Positions 1 through 11,265 of a stretch of 64,000 nt of DNA are shown here, piece after piece. The notes under the pieces are model-generated. The model was not told the DNA's origin. It made no database searches and saw only the letters and a list, made by a program, of their open reading frames with translations. The position numbers and the translations under genes are program-made. Each line of letters starts with the position of its first letter. The first letter of the stretch is position 1. Source of the DNA: Hanleya hanleyi (taxonomy: Eukaryota; Mollusca; Polyplacophora; Lepidopleurida; Hanleyidae); the NCBI GenBank assembly GCA_036873755.1, contig JAVTVY010036974.1:1-64000 (forward strand). The letters are read 5' to 3'.

Positions 1-738
1 CGTACGGACAGACGGACGTACAAGACGACGACAATACCCCATGGCCAAAATTGGCCGAGGGGTAAAAACTTGTTAGTGGAACAAGATGAGTGCAATCATA
101 TTAGTAGAATAAGATCAATCAGGTGGGGGAATGGTTAGCAGTCCATTTTTTGGGAGGGATGAATAACTGTTATGGAACTTTAATGGAAAAAGATCAATAA
201 CTTCAATGAACGAACTGTTCACGCACCTTTTGTGGGAGATATTGAATTTAATGCGACCCAGACAGCCTTATGAAAGGAGTAATAGGTCTCTGAAACACCA
301 CACTGCACGTTTGGAATGTTTGTTTAGATGTGGTCAATTGTTGTTCTAAATCAATAAATCAGTCATCCAATCAATAAATAAATGTGATAGTATACAAACA
401 TGATTTTCGATAGGCATCTAGTTCAGGTCAACAGAAACGACTGTATCACGTTAGGATGTTGTATATGAAACGGTTCTGAAATTATCACAATAACAAATCA
501 TAAATGGATTTTTATTTGTAAAAAGGGGCATAACTCTGCAAAATATTGTCCGAGATGACTCATTTTCGATAGGCTTCTGATTTATGTGGCGATAAATAGA
601 TGTAACAAGTTTGGTTGCCATGCATGAAATGGTTCTGTAGATATCGCGGTAACGGACGGACGAACGTACGGACGGACGGACAGCTGTACATGATGACGAC
701 AATACCCCTAGGCCAAAGTTGGCGGAGGGGTAAAAACT
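1..738. repeat. Dispersed repeat, two partial copies
   Basis: Bases 1-75 and 651-738 share a block of GACGG-rich sequence, then acgacaatacccc, then gaggggtaaaaac. The second copy is preceded by aaaggggcataactctgc and cattttcgataggc, and similar text recurs at about 3,108-3,165. It looks like a dispersed non-coding repeat of the host genome. No coding capacity is visible. Confidence 0.6.
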
Positions 739-2900
739 ACCTGTTAAATATTGTAATAATGACAAACTTTATAGAATATACTGATATTCATTATCTCTTT
801 GATGATTATGGAATTGTTTTCCACCTCACTGTTATAATCTCTAGGCAAAAAGCCACTATTTTCCCCTGAAATAAGGGAAAATTTTCCCCCATCTTTGATA
901 CCCCTCAGAAAATTAACATGGACTTCATTCTGAAAAATCACCTTTGTATCAGAAAGTACAAACACCTGGATAAATTAAAACCACAAATAGAACCAGCTAC
1001 CAGACATTTAAAATGTTGATGCTTCAGGGTCATAACTGGTGTAATCGCCCCTTAGTGGTTGTTCAGCAATCTCATTGCAGGTGGAGTTTATGCACTTAAA
1101 TAATTCTGTGTGCCCAGTATGCCCATGTTCAACCAGGAGAACTATGTATAGAGACCTTGTAATTTTAATTTGACTAAGGTGTGGCATCTGAGTATATGAA
1201 GCTGAGATTACAGGAACCGAAATATGCAAAATACTAGGCAACCTTTCATGCAATATAACAGTAGATCATATATTTTCCTCCCTTCATGGAGCCCATAAAG
1301 GAATAGTTTGTAATAAATTAGGTTCATAGAATTTTTTAGACCACAGGTTCCTTTTTGTGCATACTGGGGCAATATTGAATGATTGTTGGTTATTTTATAA
1401 ATAATTCAATGCAAATGGCCAAATGTGCGAGATTTTAATATATCTGCAAGAGACAACTGCATGACAAAAATGTCAGATCGTACTGTGCCCTGAATGAAAC
1501 CTACGTCTGTACTTACTTAAATGAATCAACATTAATAAAGGCTTACATTCACACTTCATACCTATTCACAATGCAATGTGCCGTGAGGTGAATTTGTGAC
1601 TCGATAACATGAAAAGAGATAATAGTGATAACATAAAAACACTGCAATACAATGGCCTATTCGTCATGTAAGGAAAACACAATATTTTAGGTGACTACAT
1701 GTAGGGAATCTTGCTAAACCTGGAAAAGCTACTTGACAAGCTGTATTGCACACTGTATTCCTGGTTTGAAGATCCTTACATGAAGAACTTCCCAATAAAA
1801 TGATGCAGAACAACTCAAAGAACTTCCAAATTGAGCTCGGTGGCATTGCAGACCACCTTGGTCATTGTGATACATTTTATTTGGACATATCTGCGTTCAG
1901 GGCGACATTTCTATTGTAATGTCAGCTGGCATCAATATGTAAAGCACAGTCCTTCGTTGAAGTCATGATATGGAATTGGTTTGCAACATCACAATACGAT
2001 GTTGCAGTGCAAACGTATCAAAATGTAGCAACGTCCCACCCCAAGTGATATATTATTGGCAACCATGTTCAAAGGGAACAATAGGTTTTAAGCTCCCATG
2101 CAACAGAATGAAAATGAATCCTTATATGAAAATATGGAGGTTGCATGAAAATAGTATATTTTTTGCATATACAGACCTGTTTACATAAAACAGATGTAGC
2201 AAACACAAGGCAAAGGCAAAATTTGAAGAAGAAAAGTGTTCCAAGCAAAATAATCATAGATTTCAATAGTATTTGTAATTGGTTGTCATTAAGTACATTT
2301 ATTCCAGTGAGTAGCAGGTGAACTCAGATGTAGGTGGCTGAAATGTGCAAGTAGACAGACCGTTTAGCCTCACTAGTAATAAGAACCATGTCATGTCATG
2401 TCACAAAAGATAAAAGTACAGTCACGCTAATCCCTCTAATAATTCAATCACAGGAAGTGCGATTTCCCACCATAAAATTTGGGAGTGATCAGATTTATTA
2501 GAACAGGAAGTAGATAATGGTCCAAAATAATCCATTATTTATTTGTTATTTCAATGAATTTAGAGAGTGGTCAAATTTATTAGAACCACCAATTGAATTT
2601 TGTACCCAAGATTGGGTCATGCAGTCACTGTATTTTTATTTTTAGTTTATACATGTACCTATTATCCCCATGAATGATGTACATGTCACTCTGCTTTAGT
2701 TTTTAACAATAGCACAATACTTCAGGGTCATTTTAAACCACAGAAACTGTTTAAGTTTAATTATTTTTAAAAAGTAACAATGTTGAGTCAGTCACTTTAT
2801 CTTGAGACCAGGAAACAAATTTCTTCATTTTTAGAATTAACCTGGTTTACAAAACAGCTTATATGAAATAGAGACATGGCAAACAAGAAGAGAGTCATTC
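739..2900. other. No recognisable gene
   Basis: This is AT-rich DNA with only short random reading frames. I see no protein family, RNA gene or clear repeat boundary here. Confidence 0.6.
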
Positions 2901-3107
2901 AAAAATTAGAAGAAAATTCCAATATAGAAACATGAGATTGATCTAATTAAAACCCCTCGGCTTTCCCCAAGTGATTGAGACCCATGTGTAGTATGAATTG
3001 GGGAAGAGATAGTTCTATGTGGGATGATCAAGATATATCGGTAGTTGGTTACATTCAGGCATATACATGTACATGTAGGACAGAAATATAAAAATTATAT
3101 ATCTGTA

Positions 3108-6060
3108 AAGGGGCATAACTTTGTAAAATATGGGTCGAGGGGTGCCACTTTCGACAGGTGCTGAGAAAATCAAACTGACCTATCTGACATGATAAAAATA
3201 TGGAGAGAGAATAGTAGAAATGACGACTCATTTATCTAAGGGGGACTACTCAATGTTGCTCATTCTGTCTATAGTATATATGATCTGTTGTTGTTGTTGT
3301 TGTTCACAAACAGCTCGGCATCAAACCGACCTATGTGACATGATGGGAATGACATAACATCATTTAACCAAGGGAGATAACTGGCCATCAGTGAAAGGGT
3401 AGGATTATCTAAGGGAGACTACACAATGTAGATAATAGAATTGGAAATGCTACGACGTCGTTGAACCAAGGGGGATAACCCACCATCGGTCAAATTACAA
3501 CACATATAAGTGAAGTGGGAAGAGGTGCCGACATACTGACTGCGTCACATGACTTCACAGAATAGTCTTCTGGTTAACCTATTCTAAAGCACATACCAAG
3601 AATCTAACGATTCGTGATATGTGTTGTATCTCAGGTACGCTTTTATTGTACCTGTTCATGTGGCAACTTGGATGATATGACCACACGGCCCCTAGCACCG
3701 GCATAAGCGATATTAGATACAAATCTAGAGAGCTATGATGGAAATGCTCTGACAACTCGTATACTGGTAATTGGTGAGCTGTTTCGCTGTGACAACTCGT
3801 ACATTGGAGATTGGTGAGCTGTATCGTCGTCAGATGTAAATGGCGGCATTTAACACAAAAGACTAGTCTGTAAGGCCTAAGACTGAGAGAATCAAACTGA
3901 CCTATCTGACATGATGAAAATATGAAGAGAGAAAAGTAGAACCGATCATCGGTCAAAGGCTGAGAAAATCAAACTGACCTATCTGACATGATAAAAATAT
4001 GGAGAGAGAATAGTAGAAATGACGACTCATTTATCTAAGGGGAACTACTCAATGTTGCTCATTCTGTCTATAGTATACATGTTGTTGATGTTGTTCACAA
4101 ACAGCTCGGCATCAAACCGACCTATGATGAAAATTAGAAGAGAGAAAATTTGAAATGACAACCCATTTTTCTATGGGAGACAACTCAATGCGGCTCATTC
4201 CGTCTACCCAATGGGAAATACTGTAGCCTGTCTTTAGCGAGGCAAAACGCCGGAGAATATTTCACAATGATAAATGGATTTGGGAATGACATTCTATCGC
4301 TGAACCAAGGGGATAACCGACCATCAGTCGAAGACAGAAAATCAAACTGGCATATCTGACATGATGAAAATATCAAGAAGGAATAGTATAAATGACTAAC
4401 ACATCTATCTAAGGGGGACTACTCAATGTTTCTCATTCTGTCTATAGAATATGATATGTTGTTGTTGTTCACAAACAGCTCAAGAGTTGTTGACTATTGA
4501 ACATCATCTCTCACATTGGTGCACTTACCGCACTAAACACTTTATTGCTCCTGCTTTCATTACCCGAATAAATAACATTGACACTTGTAGTGCTCATCAG
4601 TTCGCTTCATGTTCATTGTTGATAAGAAAAACAAAGAACCATGTTTCTGGCATCGTTGGTCTCGTGTCCTTTAAGCGAGGTCAATATAAAATGTGGAATT
4701 CAGTAGCCTTCATTTGCATACTAAAACTCTTGTAATCGTATGCGTTCTCCATCAGCTATATGGAGAATCAGCACTTTACAATAGTTGGAACATTGTAGCC
4801 ATTCTCCTGTATGACCATGTGCCGATATTCTGGTGCCATTTTATGTTCATGCACTCACGGTGTCTACACACTGTTGTTATCAAAACTTTGCTGAACTAAG
4901 GGGGATAACCGACCATCAGTCAAAGGCTGAGAAAATCAAACTGACATATCTGACATGATGAAAATATGAAGAGAGAATAGTAGAAATGACAAAGGGAGAT
5001 TACTTAACGTTGCTCATTCTGTCTATAGAATATATGTTGTTGTTGTTAGTGAAATATCAAACTGGCGTATCTGACATGACTAAAAATTCATGAGTGAATG
5101 TTGGAGAAATTATATTTTACCTATCCAAGGGGGATGACTACATCATTCAATCAAGGGAGATAACCGGCCATCAGTGAAAAGCTAGGATAGGGAGACTATA
5201 TGGAATGCTATGACGTCATTGAACCAAGGGGGATAACCGACCATCAGCCAAAGGCTGAGAAAATCAAACTGACCTACCTGACATGATGAAAATATGAAGA
5301 GAGAAAATTTGAAATGACAACCGATTTTCCTAAGGGAGACTACTCAATTGAGGCTCATTCCGTCTACCCAAGGGGAACTACTGTAGCCGGTCTTTAGCGA
5401 GGCAAAACGGGATAGAAATATTGATCCAGAATATTTCACATTTAAAACTTCAAATGATAATGGACTTGGGAATGACATTCTTTCGCTGAACCAAGGGGGC
5501 TAATCGACCATCAGTCAAAGGCTGAGAAAATCAAACTGACCTAACTGACATGATGAAAATATGAAGAGAGAATAGTAGAAATAACACATTTATCTAGGGG
5601 GGGCTACTCAATGTTCAGGCTCATTCTGTCGAAAGTTCAACATTGCTCACCTTGGTACATGCACTTACCAGGCATCAAACCGACATATCTGACATGATGA
5701 AAATTAGAAGAAAGAAAATTTGAAAAGTTAACCCATATTTATAAGGGAGACTACTCAATGAGGCTCATTCGGCCCATATACCCAAGGGGAACTACTGCAT
5801 GTAGCCTGTCTTTAGCGAGGCAAAACGGGAGAGAAATACTGATCCAGAATTCACATTTAAAATTTCAAATGACATTCTTTCGCTGAACCAAGGGAGATTA
5901 CCGAGCATCAGTCAAAGGCCGAGAAAATCAAACTGACCTATCTGACATGATGAAAATATGAAGAGAGAATGACTAACACATTTATCTAAGGGAGACTACT
6001 CAATGTTTCTCATTCTGTCTAGAGAATGTGATATGTTGTTGTTGTTGTTGTTCACAAACA
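3108..6060. repeat. Complex array of diverged repeats
   Basis: A block reading roughly 'gctgagaaaatcaaactgac', 'ctgacatgatgaaaatatg', 'gggggactactcaatg' and 'ctcattctgtc' recurs near 3,160, 3,885, 3,958, 4,330, 4,925, 5,262, 5,520 and 5,925. A second block ('gggaactactg', 'gtctttagcgaggcaaaacg') recurs near 4,210, 5,370 and 5,790. A GTT/TTG microsatellite is attached at 3,285, 4,455, 5,035 and 6,035. Spacing is irregular, so this is a rearranged satellite or nested copies of one element. No coding sequence is evident. Confidence 0.65.
3490..3878 (-). repeat. Single copy of the 509-bp repeat family
   Basis: This stretch is the reverse complement of part of the unit arrayed at 57.8-60.1 kb. 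Shared landmarks are the paired 'gaagtgggaagaggtgccg', 'gtcttctggttaacctattc', 'tgtgttgtatctcaggtacg' and, at the far end, 'aaaagactagtctgtaaggc'. A few substitutions separate it from the array units. It shows that the unit also occurs outside the zinc-finger element. Confidence 0.75.
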
Positions 6061-6459
6061 GCTCGAGAGTTGCTCAACATTGCCCACCTTAGTACACTTA
6101 CCATGCTAAACGCTATACTGCTCCTGCTGTCATTAGCTGAATAAATAACCTTGAAACTTGAACGTCATGTGGTCATCAGTTCACTTGATTGTTGATCAGA
6201 TATAGACAAAGAACCATGTTTCCCGCATTGTTTCTCGTGTCCTTAGCGAGGTCAATATAAAATGTGAAATTGAATAGCCTTTTTTTTCATATCAAAACTC
6301 GGAATCGGGACTCTTGTAATCGTACGAGTTCTCCATCTGCTATATGGAGAATCAGAACTTTACAGTAAGCCAACCACCGCCCCGACCGCCACCCAATTCT
6401 CCCTTGAAGTTACTGACATGTTCTCTTCATAATCCACAGTGATTTGCTCTCGTGATCCC

Positions 6460-7650
6460 TTACATGAAGGATGGACCTGTTTGCCCCACTGGGAAACCTA
6501 CTTCTAGACATTTGCGGTATGGTTGTTTGGATTTGTTTTCTTAGTCTCGTCAAGACAAACATGATAGGAAGTGTCCCGGCACGAAACGGTGAAATTTTTG
6601 AAAAAGTACCATATAGCCCCATATAGACCCATATACGGGTTATGGGGGTATAGGTCCAATGTTTGTCCCACTGGGAAACCTACTTCTATACATTTGCGGT
6701 ATGGTTGTTTGGAGTCTCGTCAAGACAAACATGATAGGAAGTGTCCCGGCACGAAACGGCGAAATTTTTGAAAAAAGTCACCGAGGCCTGGGTAGGCCCA
6801 TAGGCCTATACTGCATGGCTATGGGTGTATAGGTCCATACGGGGTGGACGTTTTGGGATCTAGGTGGGCCACTAATGGTCCGATGGGGTCGAGTGTGGTA
6901 TCAATATGAAGCTCTCATGCAGGAGCACTTGACTACACTAATGGTTGGTAGATTGTCAATATTCTGCGCATGCGCAGCCTGGCCGTAGCATAGACAGCAG
7001 GCATTTTTGGGGGTGTGCGTGGGTGTGTTTGGGTTAGAGATGGGCTATTCACGGTTCGAATGGGTCGTGTGAGGTATCCATATGAAGCCTATGTAATGGA
7101 GCATCTGATGGCGTGGATGTGGGGTAGAAATAGGGTCATTCTGCGCATGCGCAGCCTGGCCGTAGTATAGAAAGCAGGTATTTTTGGGGGTGTGTGTGGG
7201 TGTGTTTGGGTTAGAGATGGGCTATTCACGGTTCGAATGGGTCGTGTGAGGTATCCATGTGAAGCCTATGTGAGGGAGCATCTGATGGGGTGAGTGCGGG
7301 GTTGAAATATCGTCACTCTGCGCATGCGCAGTGGACAAAGCGTATGGACATAGACGTGTTGGGGTCTAGGTGGGCCACTAGTCGGCCGATGGGATCGAGT
7401 GAGGTATCCATGTGAAACCTATGTGAGGGGGGCTAGACTAGGGTGTCGTTTCCATTCTGCTGCGCAGGTCACGTGGGTTGTGACGGTTTTACTAAAACTA
7501 CCTCCAAACCCAGAAGAGTTCCAATGTTCCCCTTAGACGTCCGGATGTTCCACCTCCGGGGTTATTCCCGGCCCGGCCCGGCCGCAGCGCGCGCGCGCGG
7601 ATTACTCCGGAAGTGCGCGGCATCACCGGCAGTGTGCGCGCGGGACAAAA
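6460..7650. repeat. Left terminal inverted repeat of P1
   Basis: Read in reverse complement, this region matches 17,560-18,520. Landmarks from outside in are two copies of a 'gtgaaatttttgaaaaagt' block, 'ggcctgggtaggcccatagg', 'ggacgttttgggatctaggt', repeated TGCGCATGCGCA palindromes (6,965, 7,142, 7,319), 'gcgcaggtcacgtgggttgt', and a GC-rich stretch of GGCCCGGCC and GCGCGC at 7,570-7,600. An internal tandem repeat of about 178 bp (6,960-7,320) makes this arm longer than the right one. No coding sequence is present. Confidence 0.85.
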
Positions 7651-8053
7651 CGTCACATCCAGGTCAAAAGGTCTCCCTTTCGGCAAGGTTCGGAGACAAT
7701 GTTGCGGCATCGATAATCAGAGCTTGAACCCAAAAATGGGATTGTAAATTAACCTGGGAAGGATGAGCAGTTCCATTTGGACCAATCAGCGGTCAAGAAA
7801 AAGAGCCAAAAAAAGATCGATAAACGAACCAATGGACGGGTACTAGGTACACATCTGCGCCTACATCCGGGCACTGGGATGCTTTCGCCTACGTCCGCGC
7901 CTACATCCGGGTTCTTGTACACCCGGGTAATTGTTTCTGGACATGAATGGGTTAGCTTTGGCTCCATTCTAGGCCACTGATTGGCTATTCATGGACATGC
8001 TCATATAGAAAACACACAAGACAGGATTTTTTTGGTGAGATCTCATTTTGTTT

Positions 8054-8059
8054 TTTATT
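8054..8059 (-). terminator. Poly(A) signal after the protease gene
   Basis: AATAAA on the minus strand lies about 190 bp beyond the protease stop codon. The same signal in the same context ('gagatctcat', 'ttttattcag') is kept in P3 (41,397-41,402) and P2 (near 34,150). It is therefore a good candidate for the 3' end of the MCP-protease transcript. The rest of 7,651-8,092 holds nothing I recognise. Confidence 0.65.
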
Positions 8060-8092
8060 CAGTAACAACAACAACAACGTGAGAACAACCAC

Positions 8093-8262
8093 GTGAAAAC
8101 TGAAGCCCAGAACAGTGGGGCTTGTACATTGAAAGAACTGAAGCCCAGAACAGGGGGCTTGTAAACTTAAGCCCAGAACGGCGGGCGTGTGTACATTGAA
8201 AGAACTTAAGCCCAGAACAGCGGGCGTGTGTACATTGAAAGAACTTAAGCCCAGAACGGGGC
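8093..8262 (-). repeat. Tandem repeat at the protease 3' end
   Basis: There are about four to five copies of a 40-50 bp unit containing 'agcccagaac' and 'gtacattgaaagaact'. The copy nearest the gene includes the last codons of the protease (Phe-Trp-Ala-stop), so the array looks like a slipped duplication of the gene's 3' tip. The copies differ by small indels. P2 and P3 do not show the array. Confidence 0.75.
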
Positions 8263-8718
8263 TTGTACATTGAAATGATGGGCGGCCCAGTCACATACGA
8301 GTACATCGCGGTCCTCGGCCTTGGGGTACTCGTCAAACATCTGTATGATGGTAGATAAGGGTCTTCCCCGGCATCGATGGTACAGGTAAAACAAGCAATA
8401 TTGTCCGCACACGCTACTGGCCAGGCTTTGCAACGTTTGACTGTTCCAACACCACGTGTCTGTGCCTTGATCCAGGAAGTCTGTTAAATCGGGATGGAGG
8501 GGTGGCAGGCCGTACGGGGCAAAGGATTCGCCCTGCTGTTCTGTCAAGTACACGGCCACCCAATGTTCACCGGGCCGATCCATCGGGTCCGTGTTGAGAA
8601 CGTAAGCAGCAGGATACATACGGTCTAATGGGAACACATCTCGGGCGAACACCCCTTGAAAGACCATACGTGTCTCTGGGTCATTCTCCAGCACGGTGGT
8701 TATCTGCTCTGTATCCAT
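8245..8718 (-). CDS. Adenain-like maturation cysteine protease
   Basis: This is a 157-residue thiol protease of the adenovirus protease/Ulp1 type, which in Polintons is thought to process capsid precursors. The start at 8,718 is chosen because ATG follows the MCP stop codon by one base (TAACATG) and because the family-like sequence begins there; the frame is open further upstream without an ATG. Visible landmarks are GEHWVAVYL with His52 as catalytic base, the aromatic FAPYG segment at 66-70, Gln94/Gln97 as oxyanion candidates, and SSVCGQYC with Cys104 as nucleophile. Adenain has an acidic residue (FEPFG) where this protein has Ala67, so the third catalytic residue may be missing or replaced. 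The reading frame is otherwise intact and of usual length. It is probably translated from the MCP mRNA. Confidence 0.85.
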   Translation of the reverse strand: MDTEQITTVLENDPETRMVFQGVFARDVFPLDRMYPAAYVLNTDPMDRPGEHWVAVYLTEQQGESFAPYGLPPLHPDLTDFLDQGTDTWCWNSQTLQSLASSVCGQYCLFYLYHRCRGRPLSTIIQMFDEYPKAEDRDVLVCDWAAHHFNVQAPFWA

Positions 8719-8719
8719 G

Positions 8720-10032
8720 TTAGGTGGAGAAGTCACACAGGACGTTGCGCGCTTTGTCCACTTGAATGATGTTGTCAAACTCGGCGTAGCAGATCACATT
8801 GACGGTGGTCGCGAGAGCTCGTGGAAAGTGGATTTCCAACCGTAAATTGCCTTGCTTGGCCAGGGCCAGCTGATGGTCGTTCTCTAAGGTGGGGGTCAGA
8901 TCGAAACAGAACAACGTGTATCCGTTCCCGTAGTCCTCCCGACTGATCAAATTCCCTTCGTCCTGGTTGATTTGACCGGTGGCTGTAAGCAGGCTCTGAT
9001 AGGCTCGAATGAAATTCCTGCGCCCAAAGTTCGATGTTAAGGCCGTGGCTGGCACCTGTTGTCCATCCACATGCAGGGCCACAAAATTTATGCCGAAATG
9101 TTTAAAGTCAAACGGATTCTCTGGGTAGGCTCCGCTGAAACTGCCATTTTCCACACAGGCCAGGATCAATCGCTTGGGTAGTTCCCCCAGGAACAGGTTT
9201 TCTTTGTTGGCGCCCATATTTCCAGCAGGCACAGAGAACACGTCGGATGGTTTGTAAACGTCGGATAGGGTTGGGCTGGTTTTGTTTCCAAGGCTTTCAT
9301 GTGTCCCAATTGAACGGCTGGATTCGGTTTCATTTTTCGGACATACAGGACTGCGTCTTGGATGACAATCTTATAGTCAGCTGCATGCCCCTCTACGTCA
9401 GTGGCCATCAAGGCGAAGGTCGGAGGCGCCCGTATCAGTCGGATTTTGATGGGGATCTTGTTCAAGAGGTACCGGTCTTGCATGAACATGTCTGCGTGCA
9501 GTCGACCCATGAGATCCACCGAGGCACTGTTCGCAGTGAAAGCCTTCCGTTTGTTATATCCCACATTGTCCACCGTGTCCATGTGCTCGGATGTGTCCTG
9601 GTAGAATAAAGCGGTTGTCAGCTGAGATTGTTTAGCTCCTTGGCCATACGACAACAGTGTCTCGATGTAGGCTCGATAGGGGTACGTGTTGGTCGAGTCA
9701 CTGATGAGTTTGTTGCTGAGAAAAATATCCACCTGTTGAAACATCGAGTGCAGCCAGAGATTCGTCGGGCCCACCGTTGCAGCTTGGATGATTCTGGTGC
9801 CAGCCCCATTGACCACCTTGGCTTTCACATACAAGTATGTATGGGCTAAATCCACATAGGCCGTATCCGCATTACTGATGGTGAACTCGATGGGCCCTGT
9901 TTCGTTGATGCTGGAGAGCGGGAGATGCTCCACCCATAATCCTTGTTCGGCACTGGTCTGTGTGGGCGGCACGGTCCACAAATCAAATTTACTGTTGGTG
10001 GAGGGGCAGGACTCGGCGTGGATCAAGGACAT
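8720..10032 (-). pseudogene. Major capsid protein (double jelly roll), frameshifted
   Basis: This matches the Polinton/adintovirus hexon family, often deposited as 'F54H12.2-like'. The first frame runs from ATG 10,032 and includes an FDLWTVPPTQ segment, VDLAHTYLYVKAKV and LWLHSMFQQVDIFL (residues about 18-125). It continues to about 9,290, where a one-base indel moves the rest into another frame. That second frame carries FSVPAGNMGANKENLFLGEL, the NFVALHVDGQQVP segment and a C-terminus ending at 8,720. Total length is about 437 codons, which is normal for the family. P2 and P3 carry homologous but more damaged copies that keep the correct phase at 9,290, which supports a recent indel here. 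The stop codon is one base from the protease ATG. Confidence 0.87.
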
Positions 10033-10035
10033 GTT

Positions 10036-10438
10036 TTAAGAAAAGATATCCTGGGTCTTCGATGTGCGTCGTCGCTGGGTCGGTCGTCGACTGGTGCGTG
10101 GTCTCGGTGGGGCAGCTCTTTATTCCCTACGGTGCGTTGTGCTTTGGCCACCAAGACGCCTCCCGCTTCTTTAGCCCGCCGTTTCAAGGCTTCTTTGGGT
10201 GCCGTACCCCCAAGACATCACCGGCCACTTGCAGTCCACTGCGTACCGCTTGTTTGCCGATTGCTTTCACCCCACGCGTCACCAAGGGCAGGAACGTTTT
10301 GACGATGCTCCCGAGTATGTTCCCAAGTCCATGTCCTCGTTGCATGCGTGCACCGCTAAAGACCGGAAAGCCACCCCCGGCCTGATGGGCATAATAGTCC
10401 ATATAGCTGCGTGCATCGCACTCGTAAGGTACTTTCAT
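10036..10438 (-). pseudogene. pX-like virion protein 1, frameshifted
   Basis: This small basic protein is related to the pX-like/minor virion proteins of adintoviruses and Polintons. The N-terminal part (from ATG 10,438) contains YECDARSYMDYYAHQ, then FSGARMQRGHGLGN (about residues 28-41) followed by a hydrophobic, glycine-rich helix. Near 10,200 an indel interrupts the frame. The remaining frame, seen more clearly in P3, is rich in Lys and Arg and ends at TAA 10,036, just before the MCP start. The start codon overlaps the penton stop (TAATG), so translation is probably coupled to penton. The role is inferred from the family: DNA condensation or membrane interaction in the virion. Confidence 0.75.
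10118..10125 (-). promoter_or_regulatory. TATA-like box upstream of MCP
   Basis: GAATAAAG lies about 85 bp before the MCP ATG and inside the 3' part of the upstream pX-like gene. P3 has a perfect TATAAAAG at the matching place (42,889-42,896), which supports its role as the MCP core promoter and suggests that the P1 version has weakened. Confidence 0.5.
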
Positions 10439-11226
10439 TATGCAAAGTGGGGAGCACGTGCTTGTCGAAAATGAAGTGTCAGCACCACTTTTCCTCGTTC
10501 GAATGCCACCGGTCGTCCCGTGTCATCTCTTATATCCACCGTGATCGTGTTGATGTCTGTTTGTCGTACGGGCATGTAGAGCATGTGGGTGAAACTGTGG
10601 GTCACTTGATCTCCATACGTCTTTTTAATGGGGACCACCCGTAACAGAGGTGTGTTGATATCGCCCACGATGTGGTTGTCCACCACGTCCGAGTAGACGT
10701 AGAGTCCGTACATACCCGACTTCATATCCATCGGGATCTCGCCTTGGTGGGCGGTGGGATCAGCGAACGTCAGTAGATCGACACCCAGCATTTGCTGTAG
10801 GATAGGACTCAGTACGACACTCGCGTTGGCGGTGACGATAAGTTGTGCCTTGTCGTTGTGTGCGTTGTAATCGAAGTCCATGTGATTCTTGAAGGGAAAG
10901 GATTTGATGGGTTTTGATGTATTCGTGATCTCCCGTAGAGCCTTATAATGCAACAGTCTTGTCAGCCCACCCATGAACTCCTTGGGGGTATCGTATTGGC
11001 CTTCGGGGAGGGTGAGTCGGGTATCTTTTCCTTCGTAGGTCACCTCGTACCACACTTCATTGGCTCGCACGTTGTACCACGAGTAAGGGTATTGGATATC
11101 CACGAGGCCACATTCCCATCGTCCAGGTAAATGCAACGGTTGCGGTAACTGGGTGACGTACTTGGCCACGGTGTTGTCAGGAAACACATCCAGCGAACTG
11201 TTACTGGGTAGGGTGAGGTAAAACAT
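10438..11226 (-). CDS. Penton (minor capsid) protein
   Basis: An intact 262-residue Polinton penton, a single jelly-roll protein that fills the capsid vertices. The N-terminus MFYLTLPSNSSLDVFPDN and the following LPQPLHLPGRWECGLVDIQY and YSWYN segments are characteristic of the family. The C-terminal half holds the segments SGMYGLYVYSDVVDNHIVGD and DINTITVDIRDDTGRPVAF. The start at 11,226 is an ATG preceded by a TATA-like box about 32 bp away. The stop codon shares a base with the ATG of the next gene (TAATG), a junction also kept in P2 and P3. Homologous fragments occur at 36,025-36,450 and 43,210-43,877. Confidence 0.9.
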   Translation of the reverse strand: MFYLTLPSNSSLDVFPDNTVAKYVTQLPQPLHLPGRWECGLVDIQYPYSWYNVRANEVWYEVTYEGKDTRLTLPEGQYDTPKEFMGGLTRLLHYKALREITNTSKPIKSFPFKNHMDFDYNAHNDKAQLIVTANASVVLSPILQQMLGVDLLTFADPTAHQGEIPMDMKSGMYGLYVYSDVVDNHIVGDINTPLLRVVPIKKTYGDQVTHSFTHMLYMPVRQTDINTITVDIRDDTGRPVAFERGKVVLTLHFRQARAPHFA

Positions 11227-11257
11227 GGCGACTGAGCTGTCCTGCTGCTGCTGTTGG

Positions 11258-11265
11258 TTTTAATA
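11258..11265 (-). promoter_or_regulatory. TATA-like box upstream of penton
   Basis: TATTAAAA lies 32-39 bp upstream of the penton ATG and overlaps the stop codon of the upstream basic-protein gene (TAT TAA). P3 has an equivalent ACTAATAAAA. Position and conservation suggest the core promoter of the penton-pX transcript. Confidence 0.5.

Noticed and set aside
3579..3956. 125-codon minus-strand frame shared in part with 59,969-60,292
   Set aside because: Shared because both lie in the 509-bp repeat family; no protein signature.
8719..8778. Longer protease N-terminus reaching into MCP
   Set aside because: It has no ATG, overlaps conserved MCP codons, and the family-like sequence starts at the ATG at 8,718.
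9247..9609. Plus-strand frames antisense to MCP, integrase and penton (9,247-9,609; 13,979-14,494; 11,621-11,914)
   Set aside because: They mirror well-supported minus-strand genes and have no family resemblance of their own.
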